Shown here one piece after another: positions 1 through 6,683 of a stretch of 24,472 nucleotides of DNA; position 1 is the stretch's first letter; every line of letters begins with the position of its first letter. The notes under the pieces were generated by a model. It did no database searches. It saw nothing but the letters and a program-made list of their open reading frames with translations, and was not told where the DNA came from. The translations under genes and the position numbers were made by a program. This stretch comes from a virus, in the IMG/VR virus record IMGVR_UViG_3300020057_000149, positions 1 through 24,472 of that record. One strand, given 5' to 3'.

Positions 1-1356
1 CTGCATGACCGTCACCCCGGAATCGCCGTACCAAGTGCTTGTGCCACCCGTCGCGGAGTTTTCCAGCCGTTGCACAAATGAAAAGCCAAGAGGCGCGATG
101 CCCGCGTAGTGTGCGTCGGTGGAGCGGCCGCCGTGGGTCCACCCGCCGAATAGCTGGGCGACGTTGGCGGCGCAGCGGTTGAGGCCAACCCCTGCCGCAG
201 CCGCGGGAGCACTGGCGTTCGCGACGATTTGCTTGTTGCGCACGCGCATCAATCCGCCTGCTAGACCGGTCACAAGCCAGCACTGCGCTACGCCGATATC
301 CGTATTGGCGTTGCTGGGTCGCCACGTATTGGTCGTGTACGACCAACTGTCTGTCGTGTCGACCGCAGACAGCTGCCGCAGCGTCTGATTGTAATAGTTC
401 CAGAGGAGTCGGCGATTCGCGCTGTCCTCGGTCTGACCGCTCGTCGGGCCCGTCATGAACGTTCCGAGGTATCGCCGCGTCAAATCGCCACTCTTCATGT
501 ACACGCCGTCTTGCAGCGTTAGCCCGGTCGTGCGGGCGACCGGGATGAGATACCACGTGCCTCCCGATGCCGAGGCGCCGTTGCCGACGCTGCCTTCGAG
601 GGTGAAGGTCGTCGTCGTGTTGCTCAGATACCAGATCTTGCCGTTGGGGGCGATATTGGTCACCGTGCCGTTGATCCCGACCAGGTCGCCGACGCTCCGG
701 CCGTGGCTGGCCGATGTGACAACGATCGGCGTGGCGTTGGTGCAGCCCGTGATGCTGCCCGTCGTCTGCCCGCCCGAATCCCACGCGGTCAACTCAAGCT
801 CTAACGTACCCGCATTGTCCCAAACAAACACATCGTAGATACGGAAGTTAGACGCCGGTACGGCGATGGTTAGCTGGCTGGAGGTGTATCGCTTCCACCG
901 CGTGCCGTTATACAGACTAAGCGAGCAGCCATTGTACGGCACAGCATAGATCGTGTTCGCACTGCTCCCAGTGACGTCGGTGATTGTGACAGCAATTCCG
1001 CTTGTCAGCGACAAGCGGAATTGGCATAAGCCAGGGTCTTCTCCCTGGATGGCAGCGGACGAAACAATGTAAACGTCCTTGGTGCCACTGGAGAGGGATA
1101 CTAGGGCATCGGAGTTAGACGATTCCTCTACCGACAGGCGGGAAAGGGTATCCGGTGAGCCACTGGTGACAATGCCCCAACCGACTTCGTACTCGTCTGC
1201 CGTGCGATGCACGATGATATAAGAAACAAGAGAGCCAGTGCCAACGACAGCTTTCAGCGTTTTGTGTTTGGCATCAATAACGCCGGCCAACGACAACGTG
1301 CCGGTGCCGGTCGTGGTCGATGTTTCCCACGCGCGATTGGAGAACTTTGCGGGCAT
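1..1356 (-). CDS. Tail fibre-like or distal tail protein, 3' end cut off by the window
   Basis: The frame is open from an ATG at 1356 to base 1 (452 codons, no stop), so the C-terminus lies outside the window. The N-terminus (MPAKFSNRAWETSTTTGTGT) resembles a start often seen in phage tail proteins, in which the ETSTTTGTGT stretch is followed by a small beta domain. Around residues 207-268 is a segment of the type VTSASHG.S.GD..GINGT with TFTLEGS.GNGA, similar to the small FCCH-like beta modules common in phage fibres. The rest is rich in Thr, Ser, Gly and aromatic residues, as in beta-structured fibres. It is the last gene of the leftward tail block. An exact 14-bp inverted repeat lies inside it at 993-1023. 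The tail assignment is family knowledge plus context; the receptor-binding role is inference. Confidence 0.72.
   Translation of the reverse strand, partial: MPAKFSNRAWETSTTTGTGTLSLAGVIDAKHKTLKAVVGTGSLVSYIIVHRTADEYEVGWGIVTSGSPDTLSRLSVEESSNSDALVSLSSGTKDVYIVSSAAIQGEDPGLCQFRLSLTSGIAVTITDVTGSSANTIYAVPYNGCSLSLYNGTRWKRYTSSQLTIAVPASNFRIYDVFVWDNAGTLELELTAWDSGGQTTGSITGCTNATPIVVTSASHGRSVGDLVGINGTVTNIAPNGKIWYLSNTTTTFTLEGSVGNGASASGGTWYLIPVARTTGLTLQDGVYMKSGDLTRRYLGTFMTGPTSGQTEDSANRRLLWNYYNQTLRQLSAVDTTDSWSYTTNTWRPSNANTDIGVAQCWLVTGLAGGLMRVRNKQIVANASAPAAAAGVGLNRCAANVAQLFGGWTHGGRSTDAHYAGIAPLGFSFVQRLENSATGGTSTWYGDSGVTVMQ
993..1023. repeat. Perfect 14-bp inverted repeat inside the fibre gene
   Basis: Arms at 993-1006 (CAATTCCGCTTGTC) and 1010-1023 are exact reverse complements around a 3-nt loop. 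They lie in frame inside the fibre-like gene. No U-tract follows on either strand, so it does not look like a simple terminator. Confidence 0.85.
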
Positions 1357-1479
1357 ATCATCCCTTAAAAGAGCCGACGGGTGTCGCACCCGCAATCTTA
1401 GCTACTCGCTGCCGCAGCCCATCCGCGGACCCTTTCGGTCGGTTGGGGAGTCGAACCCCACAAGCCCAGCTCTTGTGGC
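1357..1479 (-). other. Structured intergenic region with tRNA T-arm-like hairpins
   Basis: This 123-base gap separates two tail genes and has no ORF of its own. Read on the minus strand it holds a 7-bp/7-nt hairpin at 1458-1478, a T-arm look-alike at 1444-1460 (5-bp stem, loop TTCGACT), a small hairpin at 1428-1440 and a 6-bp hairpin at 1378-1392. A possible 9-bp closing stem pairs 1466-1474 with 1369-1377, including two G-T pairs. No complete cloverleaf could be drawn. It may be an mRNA processing or stability element or a tRNA-derived remnant. Confidence 0.5.
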
Positions 1480-1821
1480 CTACAGGTAGCCCAAGGAATT
1501 CAGGAAGGCGATCTGCTCCGGGGTTTCTCGCGGAACACGCGATACCGGAATCTCTTCCAGCTTCGCCTTGCGAACTTCTCGCAGTTGCGAGATGAGAATC
1601 ATCCCCGTCGTCCCGTCGTCGTTCACGGCGTGGAACTCCCCAGGCTCACTACCTCGCTTGTGCCAGATCCCGACCTTCTTGAGATCGAGATGGAAGCACC
1701 AGCTGCCCGGACGAACCTCGTCGACGAGGCGACCCGCTCGGGGATGCATCCGCGTCGTTCGTTCGACCTCGACCGAGGTGACTCCGTTTCCTACGACCTT
1801 CGATTCCTTGTCGCGAGCCAT
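1480..1821 (-). CDS. Conserved-looking small phage protein, function unknown
   Basis: A 113-residue protein that I do not recognise. The ATG at 1821 follows an AAGGAG ribosome binding site by 7 nt. The protein is charged and soluble, with no signal peptide or membrane segment. Its middle has a basic stretch (LKKVGIWHKRGSEPGEFHAV), and the C-terminus (TPEQIAFLNSLGYL) looks like a short amphipathic helix. It lies between a small structural-type protein and the fibre-like gene in the same direction, which suggests a minor tail or chaperone role, but this is context only. The ribosome binding site can fold into a small hairpin at 1822-1838 with GGA in the loop. Confidence 0.62.
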   Translation of the reverse strand: MARDKESKVVGNGVTSVEVERTTRMHPRAGRLVDEVRPGSWCFHLDLKKVGIWHKRGSEPGEFHAVNDDGTTGMILISQLREVRKAKLEEIPVSRVPRETPEQIAFLNSLGYL

Positions 1822-1879
1822 TTTCTATCTCCTTGAAACGATCAAAATTGAATAGGGTTGAATCCGGAGACTGCCTGAT

Positions 1880-2284
1880 TTAGTCGGCAGTGATTCGCGG
1901 GGTGATTTTGATGTTATCGCCGTTTTGCGTCATGGCGTACGGACCCGCAGAGAATCGCTCGGCCCACATCAGGATGCCGCTCGTCGTCTGCGTGACGAAG
2001 TAGCCATACATGGAAGTAACCGACGGAGCACCCGTGAAGGTGAAGGTCTGCTGCGCATAGGCAGCGTCCGACGGGGCGCCCGCGGTGACGACCCAGCTGG
2101 TGCCGGTCAGAGCAGCTTGCGAGTAGCCGCCGCTTGTCGCTGCGGTGTAGCTCGCGTGCGTGTCCGTCTCGGCCGGGGTGACGTTGCCCGTGTAGAGGTC
2201 GAGCTTCTGATTTTCGGGAGCTGTATGGTTGAGGAAGTTCTTCAACGCGAGAACCTCACCAACATTGGGGACGAGTAGTGCCAT
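1880..2284 (-). CDS. Small phage structural protein (tail-associated beta protein)
   Basis: A 134-residue protein beginning MALLVPNVGEVLALKNFLNH. The body is rich in Thr, Ser, Gly and aromatic residues, with segments such as TFTFTGAPSVTSMYGYFVTQ that read as beta strands. This kind of short protein occurs in phage structural blocks next to fibre genes; I recognise the style but cannot name the family with certainty. The start is supported by GAAAGGAAAC just upstream of the ATG. It sits between the Cys-cluster genes and the 113-residue protein. Its ribosome binding site lies in the loop of a possible hairpin (2284-2299). A virion location is inference. Confidence 0.65.
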   Translation of the reverse strand: MALLVPNVGEVLALKNFLNHTAPENQKLDLYTGNVTPAETDTHASYTAATSGGYSQAALTGTSWVVTAGAPSDAAYAQQTFTFTGAPSVTSMYGYFVTQTTSGILMWAERFSAGPYAMTQNGDNIKITPRITAD

Positions 2285-2294
2285 TTGTTTCCTT

Positions 2295-2510
2295 TCAAAT
2301 CATATCAGGACATTGAAGGCATGGTTGGAGTCGATATGGCGTGGAGACGATCGTGCATTCTCCATACAAGGTACATTTGTAGACGTTCACGGACTCATCG
2401 GGGGCCCGGCATCTGCCGCAGGGGACGGATCCACAGGGGGTATCGGAGATTCTATGATCGCAAGGGAAGTCGGCTGGAGATCTGTCCACCTTGGAGGGGT
2501 CGCTGGGCAT
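2295..2510 (-). CDS. Small Cys-cluster protein overlapping the upstream Cys gene out of frame
   Basis: A 71-residue frame from an ATG at 2510, overlapping the 2387-2833 gene in another frame. Its residue pattern looks real: CDHR near residue 17, Cys at 26, CGRC at 31-34, then VNVYKCTLYGECT and PCLQCPDM at the C-terminus. I associate the pattern of a CxHR start, a CxxC, a C-x(2-3)-H/Y-GECT block and a final CxxCxD with small putative metal-binding modules in planctomycete and planctomycete-phage proteins. The ribosome binding site is weak (GGTGG about 10 nt upstream), so it may be translated by coupling or by frameshifting from the upstream gene. The ATG choice is uncertain; a GTG eight codons in is an alternative. 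Confidence 0.5.
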   Translation of the reverse strand: MPSDPSKVDRSPADFPCDHRISDTPCGSVPCGRCRAPDESVNVYKCTLYGECTIVSTPYRLQPCLQCPDMI

Positions 2511-2833
2511 TGTTCTGTCCACCACGCGAGTTTGTTCAGCAGCACGCCTTCCGCGTTCGTCCCGCAGCCGCAGAGACCGCATGATCCCGTCTGACCAACT
2601 GGTCCTGGAATGAATTCTGGACACGCTGCGCACACCGAATACAATTCGACGATCTTCGCAGGGGGACGCACTGGACGCCCTGCCTTAACCCATTTCATCG
2701 CTGCTACTGACAGATTTTTTGCTTTTTTTGCAAGGGAGGGAGGATGGCGATTCGACTGCGTTTTAGCGGGCGAAACGTCCGCGGGCTTCGGCATCTGCTT
2801 GGGCGGTCGTTTTGATAGACGTTGAAAAGCCAT
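2387..2833 (-). CDS. Cys-rich putative metal-binding protein
   Basis: The N-terminal third is basic and rich in Pro and Lys. It is followed by CAACPEFI, then CGLCGCG, then LNKLAWWTEQCP, a pattern of three Cys clusters that suggests a zinc-binding fold and is common in small phage proteins. I prefer the ATG at 2833 (148 residues) because GGTGGGG stands just upstream; an in-frame GTG at 2842 has no clear ribosome binding site. After the last Cys the protein runs on for about 40 Pro/Ser-rich residues that overlap the 71-residue Cys-cluster frame, so an ancestral frameshift or a designed overlap is possible. Function unknown. The plus-strand promoter at 2822-2850 overlaps its start. Confidence 0.65.
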   Translation of the reverse strand: MAFQRLSKRPPKQMPKPADVSPAKTQSNRHPPSLAKKAKNLSVAAMKWVKAGRPVRPPAKIVELYSVCAACPEFIPGPVGQTGSCGLCGCGTNAEGVLLNKLAWWTEQCPATPPRWTDLQPTSLAIIESPIPPVDPSPAADAGPPMSP

Positions 2834-2850
2834 TTTCCCCACCCGATAAT
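2822..2850 (+). promoter_or_regulatory. Sigma70-type promoter for the plus-strand gene
   Basis: TTGAAA (2822-2827) and GATAAT (2845-2850) are separated by exactly 17 bases; each box matches the consensus at five of six positions. Transcription would start near 2857, about 43 bases upstream of the ATG at 2900. It is the only clear promoter facing right and lies over the 5' end of the minus-strand Cys-rich gene. Confidence 0.7.
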
Positions 2851-2899
2851 CTCATGAGTAACCCGGGCACACTATAACGCGAGCCAATCGGAGACGCAA

Positions 2900-3118
2900 A
2901 TGAACCCTTACGCATCACCTCAAACGATCAACACGCAACCCGGTATTCCTGTCAAATGGAAGCTGATTGGCTGCGTGCTCGTCGTCGACGCTTGCTTGAT
3001 TCCTCTCGGACACTGGGCGAATAAAGACCTGGGCGAACTCGCTGTCCGATTCGTGAACTGGCTGCCTACTGACGTCGCCGATCACTTCTGCGCCTTCCTA
3101 AAAGTGTTGACAGGCTAA
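2900..3118 (+). CDS. Small membrane protein on the opposite strand, candidate moron
   Basis: A 72-residue protein and the only gene on the plus strand. It starts MNPYASPQ, an N-terminus I know from many small membrane proteins of planctomycetes (MNPYxSP type). Residues 19-39 (WKLIGCVLVVDACLIPLGHW) form one hydrophobic segment, and the C-terminal part could be a second amphipathic helix. The ATG is preceded by CGGAG 6-7 nt upstream and by the promoter at 2822-2850. It ends convergently with, and overlaps by 4 nt, the stop of the 3115-3603 gene; no terminator is visible after it. A host-modifying or exclusion role is only inferred from its moron-like placement. Confidence 0.75.
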   Translation: MNPYASPQTINTQPGIPVKWKLIGCVLVVDACLIPLGHWANKDLGELAVRFVNWLPTDVADHFCAFLKVLTG

Positions 3119-3603
3119 GGGGCTGCTCCAGCGACAGCGGTTGCACTCACCGCATCACGACACCCAGCACACGGACCGAAGCTAGGTGGCTGGGCTTGGG
3201 GTTCCCAAGTGATCGACTCGCAATCGGTCGGGAAGCCCCCGAAGTTGTTCCAGGCATAAAAGTCGTCTCCGTCATTCCATTGCAGCAGCGTATTGCCTAG
3301 ATCCTGCGTGATGCGAATCGTGACCGTCGCACCTCCGACCACAAAGCTGTCGAGCCAGTTGCAAGGATCGACCTGTGGCAGCTTGAAGGTAGCGTTCATT
3401 CCGCCTCCATAGCAGCAACCGAACCCTGAGAACGTCACATCCATGTAAAGCGGTGTGATGCCTGCGCAAAGCGAGCAATCATCGCCTTCGGGGATCTCTT
3501 CTTCGCAGCAGTCGCAAGGATTGTCGGCAGCGTCTCCAAACACGAGATGCCCGTCCTTGAAGACGAGATGCCCATCCTTGAATAGAAGATGATCCCCGGC
3601 CAT
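3115..3603 (-). CDS. Structural-type protein with KDGHLVF repeats and Cys clusters
   Basis: I start it at the ATG at 3603 (162 residues), because the upstream extension lies inside the previous gene and GAGGAG sits 8 nt before this ATG. The N-terminus carries HLLFKDGHLVFKDGHLVFG, two exact 7-residue repeats preceded by a partial copy. Cys pairs follow (PCDCCEEE, DCSLC, GCCYGGG), and a C-terminal CAGCRD. No signal peptide or membrane segment is present. I do not know the function; KDGHLVF-type repeats seem to be a short beta-turn module used in some phage structural proteins. It is coupled to the 150-residue gene upstream, whose stop lies next to its ribosome binding site, and converges with the plus-strand gene. 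Confidence 0.66.
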   Translation of the reverse strand: MAGDHLLFKDGHLVFKDGHLVFGDAADNPCDCCEEEIPEGDDCSLCAGITPLYMDVTFSGFGCCYGGGMNATFKLPQVDPCNWLDSFVVGGATVTIRITQDLGNTLLQWNDGDDFYAWNNFGGFPTDCESITWEPQAQPPSFGPCAGCRDAVSATAVAGAAP

Positions 3604-3608
3604 TGCTC

Positions 3609-4061
3609 CTACTCCTCGTAGATCAAGTAGGCGCAGACGTTCACCGCCGCGGGGGCAGTGCAAGCGATACCCATTCGGCTCGCCCCTTTCATATGGGGGC
3701 GAATATCCTCAGGGAAATAGCGATCGTAGCGACCCCCTTGCGGATGGACGAGCTTCGATTCAATGATGTCCCCATAGGTCGGCTCGACCGTGCAAGTATG
3801 CTTGGCCGTGGACTGAATGGCCTCTGCCTGATCGTCGTCGAACTTCGCGGGGGTCAAGCTCGTCCCGGTCCCTGCACTCGTCGGGCGGAAGAGTTCACAC
3901 GTCACGGGCTCCGCTGCTGCGGTGACCCCGTCGAACGATACGCCCCATCCGATCAGCTTTCCTCGCTGATTCGTGGGCATGATTATCATGACCACGGTTT
4001 TTTTCGTGGCAACGCCCAGAGCCACGTCGCCTGTCTGCGCAGTCAGTTTCATTCCAGCCAT
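3609..4061 (-). CDS. Small phage structural protein, beta-rich
   Basis: A 150-residue protein starting MAGMKLTAQTGDVALGVATK, with AAAGGAG 7 nt before the ATG. It is rich in Thr, Val and Ala, with probable strands such as TVVMIIMPTNQRGKLIGWGV and a C-terminal NVCAYLIYEE. Proteins of this length and composition with a GWGVxFDG segment occur in the structural blocks of several phages, and I read this as a virion or head/tail surface protein without being able to name it. It lies between the large Cys-repeat protein and the KDGHLVF protein, all in one direction with gaps of 26 and 5 nt. Confidence 0.66.
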   Translation of the reverse strand: MAGMKLTAQTGDVALGVATKKTVVMIIMPTNQRGKLIGWGVSFDGVTAAAEPVTCELFRPTSAGTGTSLTPAKFDDDQAEAIQSTAKHTCTVEPTYGDIIESKLVHPQGGRYDRYFPEDIRPHMKGASRMGIACTAPAAVNVCAYLIYEE

Positions 4062-4087
4062 CGAATATCTCCTTTAGTTCAAGTAAC

Positions 4088-6124
4088 CTATCCGCTCGTG
4101 ATTGCACCGCCGCTTATGGTTCCAGGAGGTGATGCTGCGTCGTCGTCTTGCGGGAAGAATTGAATAGCAGGAGCTCCTGCAGCAGGTTCCGCGACGCATG
4201 GGCTACCTGTATCGGCAGTCTTGACCGATCCCTTACATCCCCCCTTGCCTGAAAGGATGACCTTCTTCGTTTCATACTTCAACGCATTCGATTCAACGAA
4301 GATCCGCTGAACAATCTCCTCCGTCCAAGTCACGACTGCGTTTTTGCACGTTTCGCAATCATCGAAGTCCGGTAGGTTCTCCGTATCGAAAGATCCCTGC
4401 CCAGTAAGTTCCGTTGTGGAAGACGTCTTGGACACCTTGTAACAGATGCCTTTATGCTTGACGTGCTTTCCGTCGAACTTGTGTAGGTCCTCGTCAGTCA
4501 CGATGTCAGGCATCGCTTCGGGATCATTGCCGCACTCGGCATTATGGCACTGATTCTGAAGGAGGTACTTCTGCGTGCCCCCGCACTCTGCACACGTTGA
4601 AAAGGCTTCCGTGTCCTCCTTGACTGTAAACGCCACCGCTGTCTCGTCCCAGACTTCCGTATCGTTCGTGATCGTCCAGCAGGAGTCGTCGTCCTCCTTG
4701 ATGATCTGACCAGTGCTAAATCCCAGCCCTGCGAGATCAGAGTAGGTGACCTTCGTCGTCTCCTCGTCGTCGCACTTCGTTAGCAGATAGCACTTGGCGC
4801 ATTCTTCGCACGACTCATAGGATTCAAGCAGCGCAACGCTGGTCTCCGCAGTGCTGCAGTCCTCTAGCGTCGCTGCGGAGATCGTATAGCATTTACCGTT
4901 GGAGTGGCGGACGACAGTCTGCGGATCGACTGGGGGATCCGCTTCGAGGTCTCCGTTAAGTAGGACACCCGAGTCGACTTGCTCCCCGTCGATCGTGACA
5001 GATTTGGCGAAGATAATGTCCTGGGCTTCCTCATCTTCCCAGGGCTCGCACTCTGACAGCTTGACGCATCCCCCGCCATCGCCCGATTCAATGCACGACT
5101 TGCAGCCTTGATAATACTTGGTGATGGAGTAGGACTCTGCGTCCGTGCAGACTTCCGTATTATTGAACGCTGTTGCCTGGTAGCACTTGGAATCATGGAG
5201 GAAGGTGTAGTTTAAGGAGATGACCAGTTCCTCGGTCTCTTCTCTTGTCAGCTTGCGAAGATCGTCCAAGGCATAAATGATGTCCTCGGAGTCGAGACAG
5301 TTCACGAGCGTCCAGCAGTATTCAACGCAGCCGGCACAGGTATCGTAATAATCGGTGTAATCGAACTCGCTGACCGTCTCGCACGTAGGCGACCGCGTGA
5401 CCGTGTAGCAGTAGCCATCCGCCTTGTTGCGGACGATCTTATTCTCCACGCTGGAGAGATTCTTCCGAGTGTAAATGATGACGGGAGGATCATCGTCGCC
5501 ACATTTCGTCAGCTTCCAGCAATTGCGACACGCATCGCAATCACCCATAAAATCTTCAATGGTGACGTACCCCGTAGCGGTTTCGGGGTCTGTCTCCGGC
5601 AGGCAAACGATCTCCCAACAGGTACCATCAAAGCGGGCGACATCTCCAACGTGTGCAGAAAGATCATTCAACACGACGAGATTGCCTCGCGTGCGCTTGC
5701 AATCCCTCAGCCCGTACGGAATGACGGGAACCGCTTCCGCTTGCCAAAAGCCCGCCTTGCTTCGCGTCACCTTGAAATAAAGGCAGTAAGGGATGCCGCG
5801 TGCTGACACGTTGTAAACACGCCGTTCCATAACGACGTCGCCGATCTGGACAACCTTAAGCTCAGTATCGCCTGTCTCACCAACACGAACTTGCCGGTAG
5901 AACTTACAGATAGCGGAGCCAGGAACGTCGTCGCTGATCGGATCAATCCACTCGTCCTCGTCCTTGATCTTCGCAATATAGGTCTCGGGAGATGGAATGG
6001 ACGTCTCCGGGAACTCGCCCGAATAGATGCCGCCGCCGTCCGCGGGCATCTTATTCACCGCGTCGATATTTCCCTTGAGACGTCTGCGATCCGCCTCGGT
6101 CAGGTAGTAACGCTTTTCCGCCAT
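4088..6124 (-). CDS. Large Cys-rich tandem-repeat tail-associated protein
   Basis: A 678-residue protein. The first ~160 residues, beginning MAEKRYYLTEADRRRLKG, form a non-repetitive N-terminal part, probably for virion attachment. After this come five to six degenerate repeats of about 65-85 residues. Each has a start like CWKLTKC or CYLLTKCDD, a middle GxCYxVT-type strand and an end like DTCAGC, ESCEEC, STCAEC or DDCETC. The C-terminus is Gly/Pro/Ala-rich. The Cys spacing fits disulphide- or metal-stabilised beta modules. It sits among distal tail genes, between the tape measure and fibre regions, so a side-fibre or host-attachment role is plausible but inferred. TAGGATG precedes the ATG, and the previous gene's stop lies inside that site. 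Confidence 0.72.
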   Translation of the reverse strand: MAEKRYYLTEADRRRLKGNIDAVNKMPADGGGIYSGEFPETSIPSPETYIAKIKDEDEWIDPISDDVPGSAICKFYRQVRVGETGDTELKVVQIGDVVMERRVYNVSARGIPYCLYFKVTRSKAGFWQAEAVPVIPYGLRDCKRTRGNLVVLNDLSAHVGDVARFDGTCWEIVCLPETDPETATGYVTIEDFMGDCDACRNCWKLTKCGDDDPPVIIYTRKNLSSVENKIVRNKADGYCYTVTRSPTCETVSEFDYTDYYDTCAGCVEYCWTLVNCLDSEDIIYALDDLRKLTREETEELVISLNYTFLHDSKCYQATAFNNTEVCTDAESYSITKYYQGCKSCIESGDGGGCVKLSECEPWEDEEAQDIIFAKSVTIDGEQVDSGVLLNGDLEADPPVDPQTVVRHSNGKCYTISAATLEDCSTAETSVALLESYESCEECAKCYLLTKCDDEETTKVTYSDLAGLGFSTGQIIKEDDDSCWTITNDTEVWDETAVAFTVKEDTEAFSTCAECGGTQKYLLQNQCHNAECGNDPEAMPDIVTDEDLHKFDGKHVKHKGICYKVSKTSSTTELTGQGSFDTENLPDFDDCETCKNAVVTWTEEIVQRIFVESNALKYETKKVILSGKGGCKGSVKTADTGSPCVAEPAAGAPAIQFFPQDDDAASPPGTISGGAITSG

Positions 6125-6130
6125 GACATC

Positions 6131-6673
6131 CTACTTTGAGAAAATGAACACATTGGCCTTCGTGCCCGGGACGCAAGCAGCGATAAAAACATTCCGAGGA
6201 TGCAAGACCTCGACGAACGCAAAGCGTCCGGGTCGAATGACGATGGGGTCCACGCTCGCTTCGCTCAAGTAGACGAGCAGCACGCTAGCGGTAATCTCGT
6301 CTTTCTCTTCCTGCGTCGGATTGCGTTGCAACGCTCGCCCTGCGCGATTCTCAATCAGTAGCATGCCCGGATTCTCAATCCAGCACTCCGCAGGAATCAG
6401 CGGGACCTTCTTAACCTCGAACTCAAGACGTCGGACCCAGGGCTGGGCTTTCGTCTCAAGCAGCTGGTTCCAGCGAGCGTCGACGCTCAAAGGAGCTTCC
6501 CCATGATGTTCGTGATGGACAACGCAGTTGACGGTCAAGCGGTCCTGCTCCTCAAGAGCGGGCTTCAATGGCATCGCCCTCGCTGCTTTTCGCAGCGTGT
6601 CAGCAACGGTGATGCGGCCCTTCTCGAGGATGTCTTTCAATTCCCGCTTGCGTCGATTCGCTTCGCTTCCCAT
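6131..6673 (-). CDS. Putative minor tail protein, function unknown
   Basis: A 180-residue protein with a basic, helical N-terminus (ANRRKRELKDILEKGR) and a C-terminal beta-rich part ending FIAACVPGTKANVFIFSK. AAGGAG stands 8 nt before the ATG. No signal peptide or membrane segment. I do not recognise the family. It is encoded 10 nt downstream of the 306-residue tail protein and 6 nt upstream of the Cys-repeat protein, so it belongs to the same cotranscribed distal tail block. A baseplate or fibre-connector role is a guess from gene order. Confidence 0.62.
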   Translation of the reverse strand: MGSEANRRKRELKDILEKGRITVADTLRKAARAMPLKPALEEQDRLTVNCVVHHEHHGEAPLSVDARWNQLLETKAQPWVRRLEFEVKKVPLIPAECWIENPGMLLIENRAGRALQRNPTQEEKDEITASVLLVYLSEASVDPIVIRPGRFAFVEVLHPRNVFIAACVPGTKANVFIFSK

Positions 6674-6683
6674 GGCTTGCTCC

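Noticed and set aside
1357-1479. tRNA gene on the minus strand
   Set aside because: A T-arm-like hairpin is present, but no matching acceptor, D-arm and anticodon arm with T at position 33 could be drawn in the right distances.
2700-2722. Two A-runs in the Cys-rich gene as a second frameshift site
   Set aside because: They code for a plausible Lys-rich stretch and neither alternative frame leads on to a protein-like continuation.
3603-4163. 186-residue plus-strand ORF
   Set aside because: Overlaps two minus-strand genes with better starts and composition; no promoter or ribosome binding site in front.
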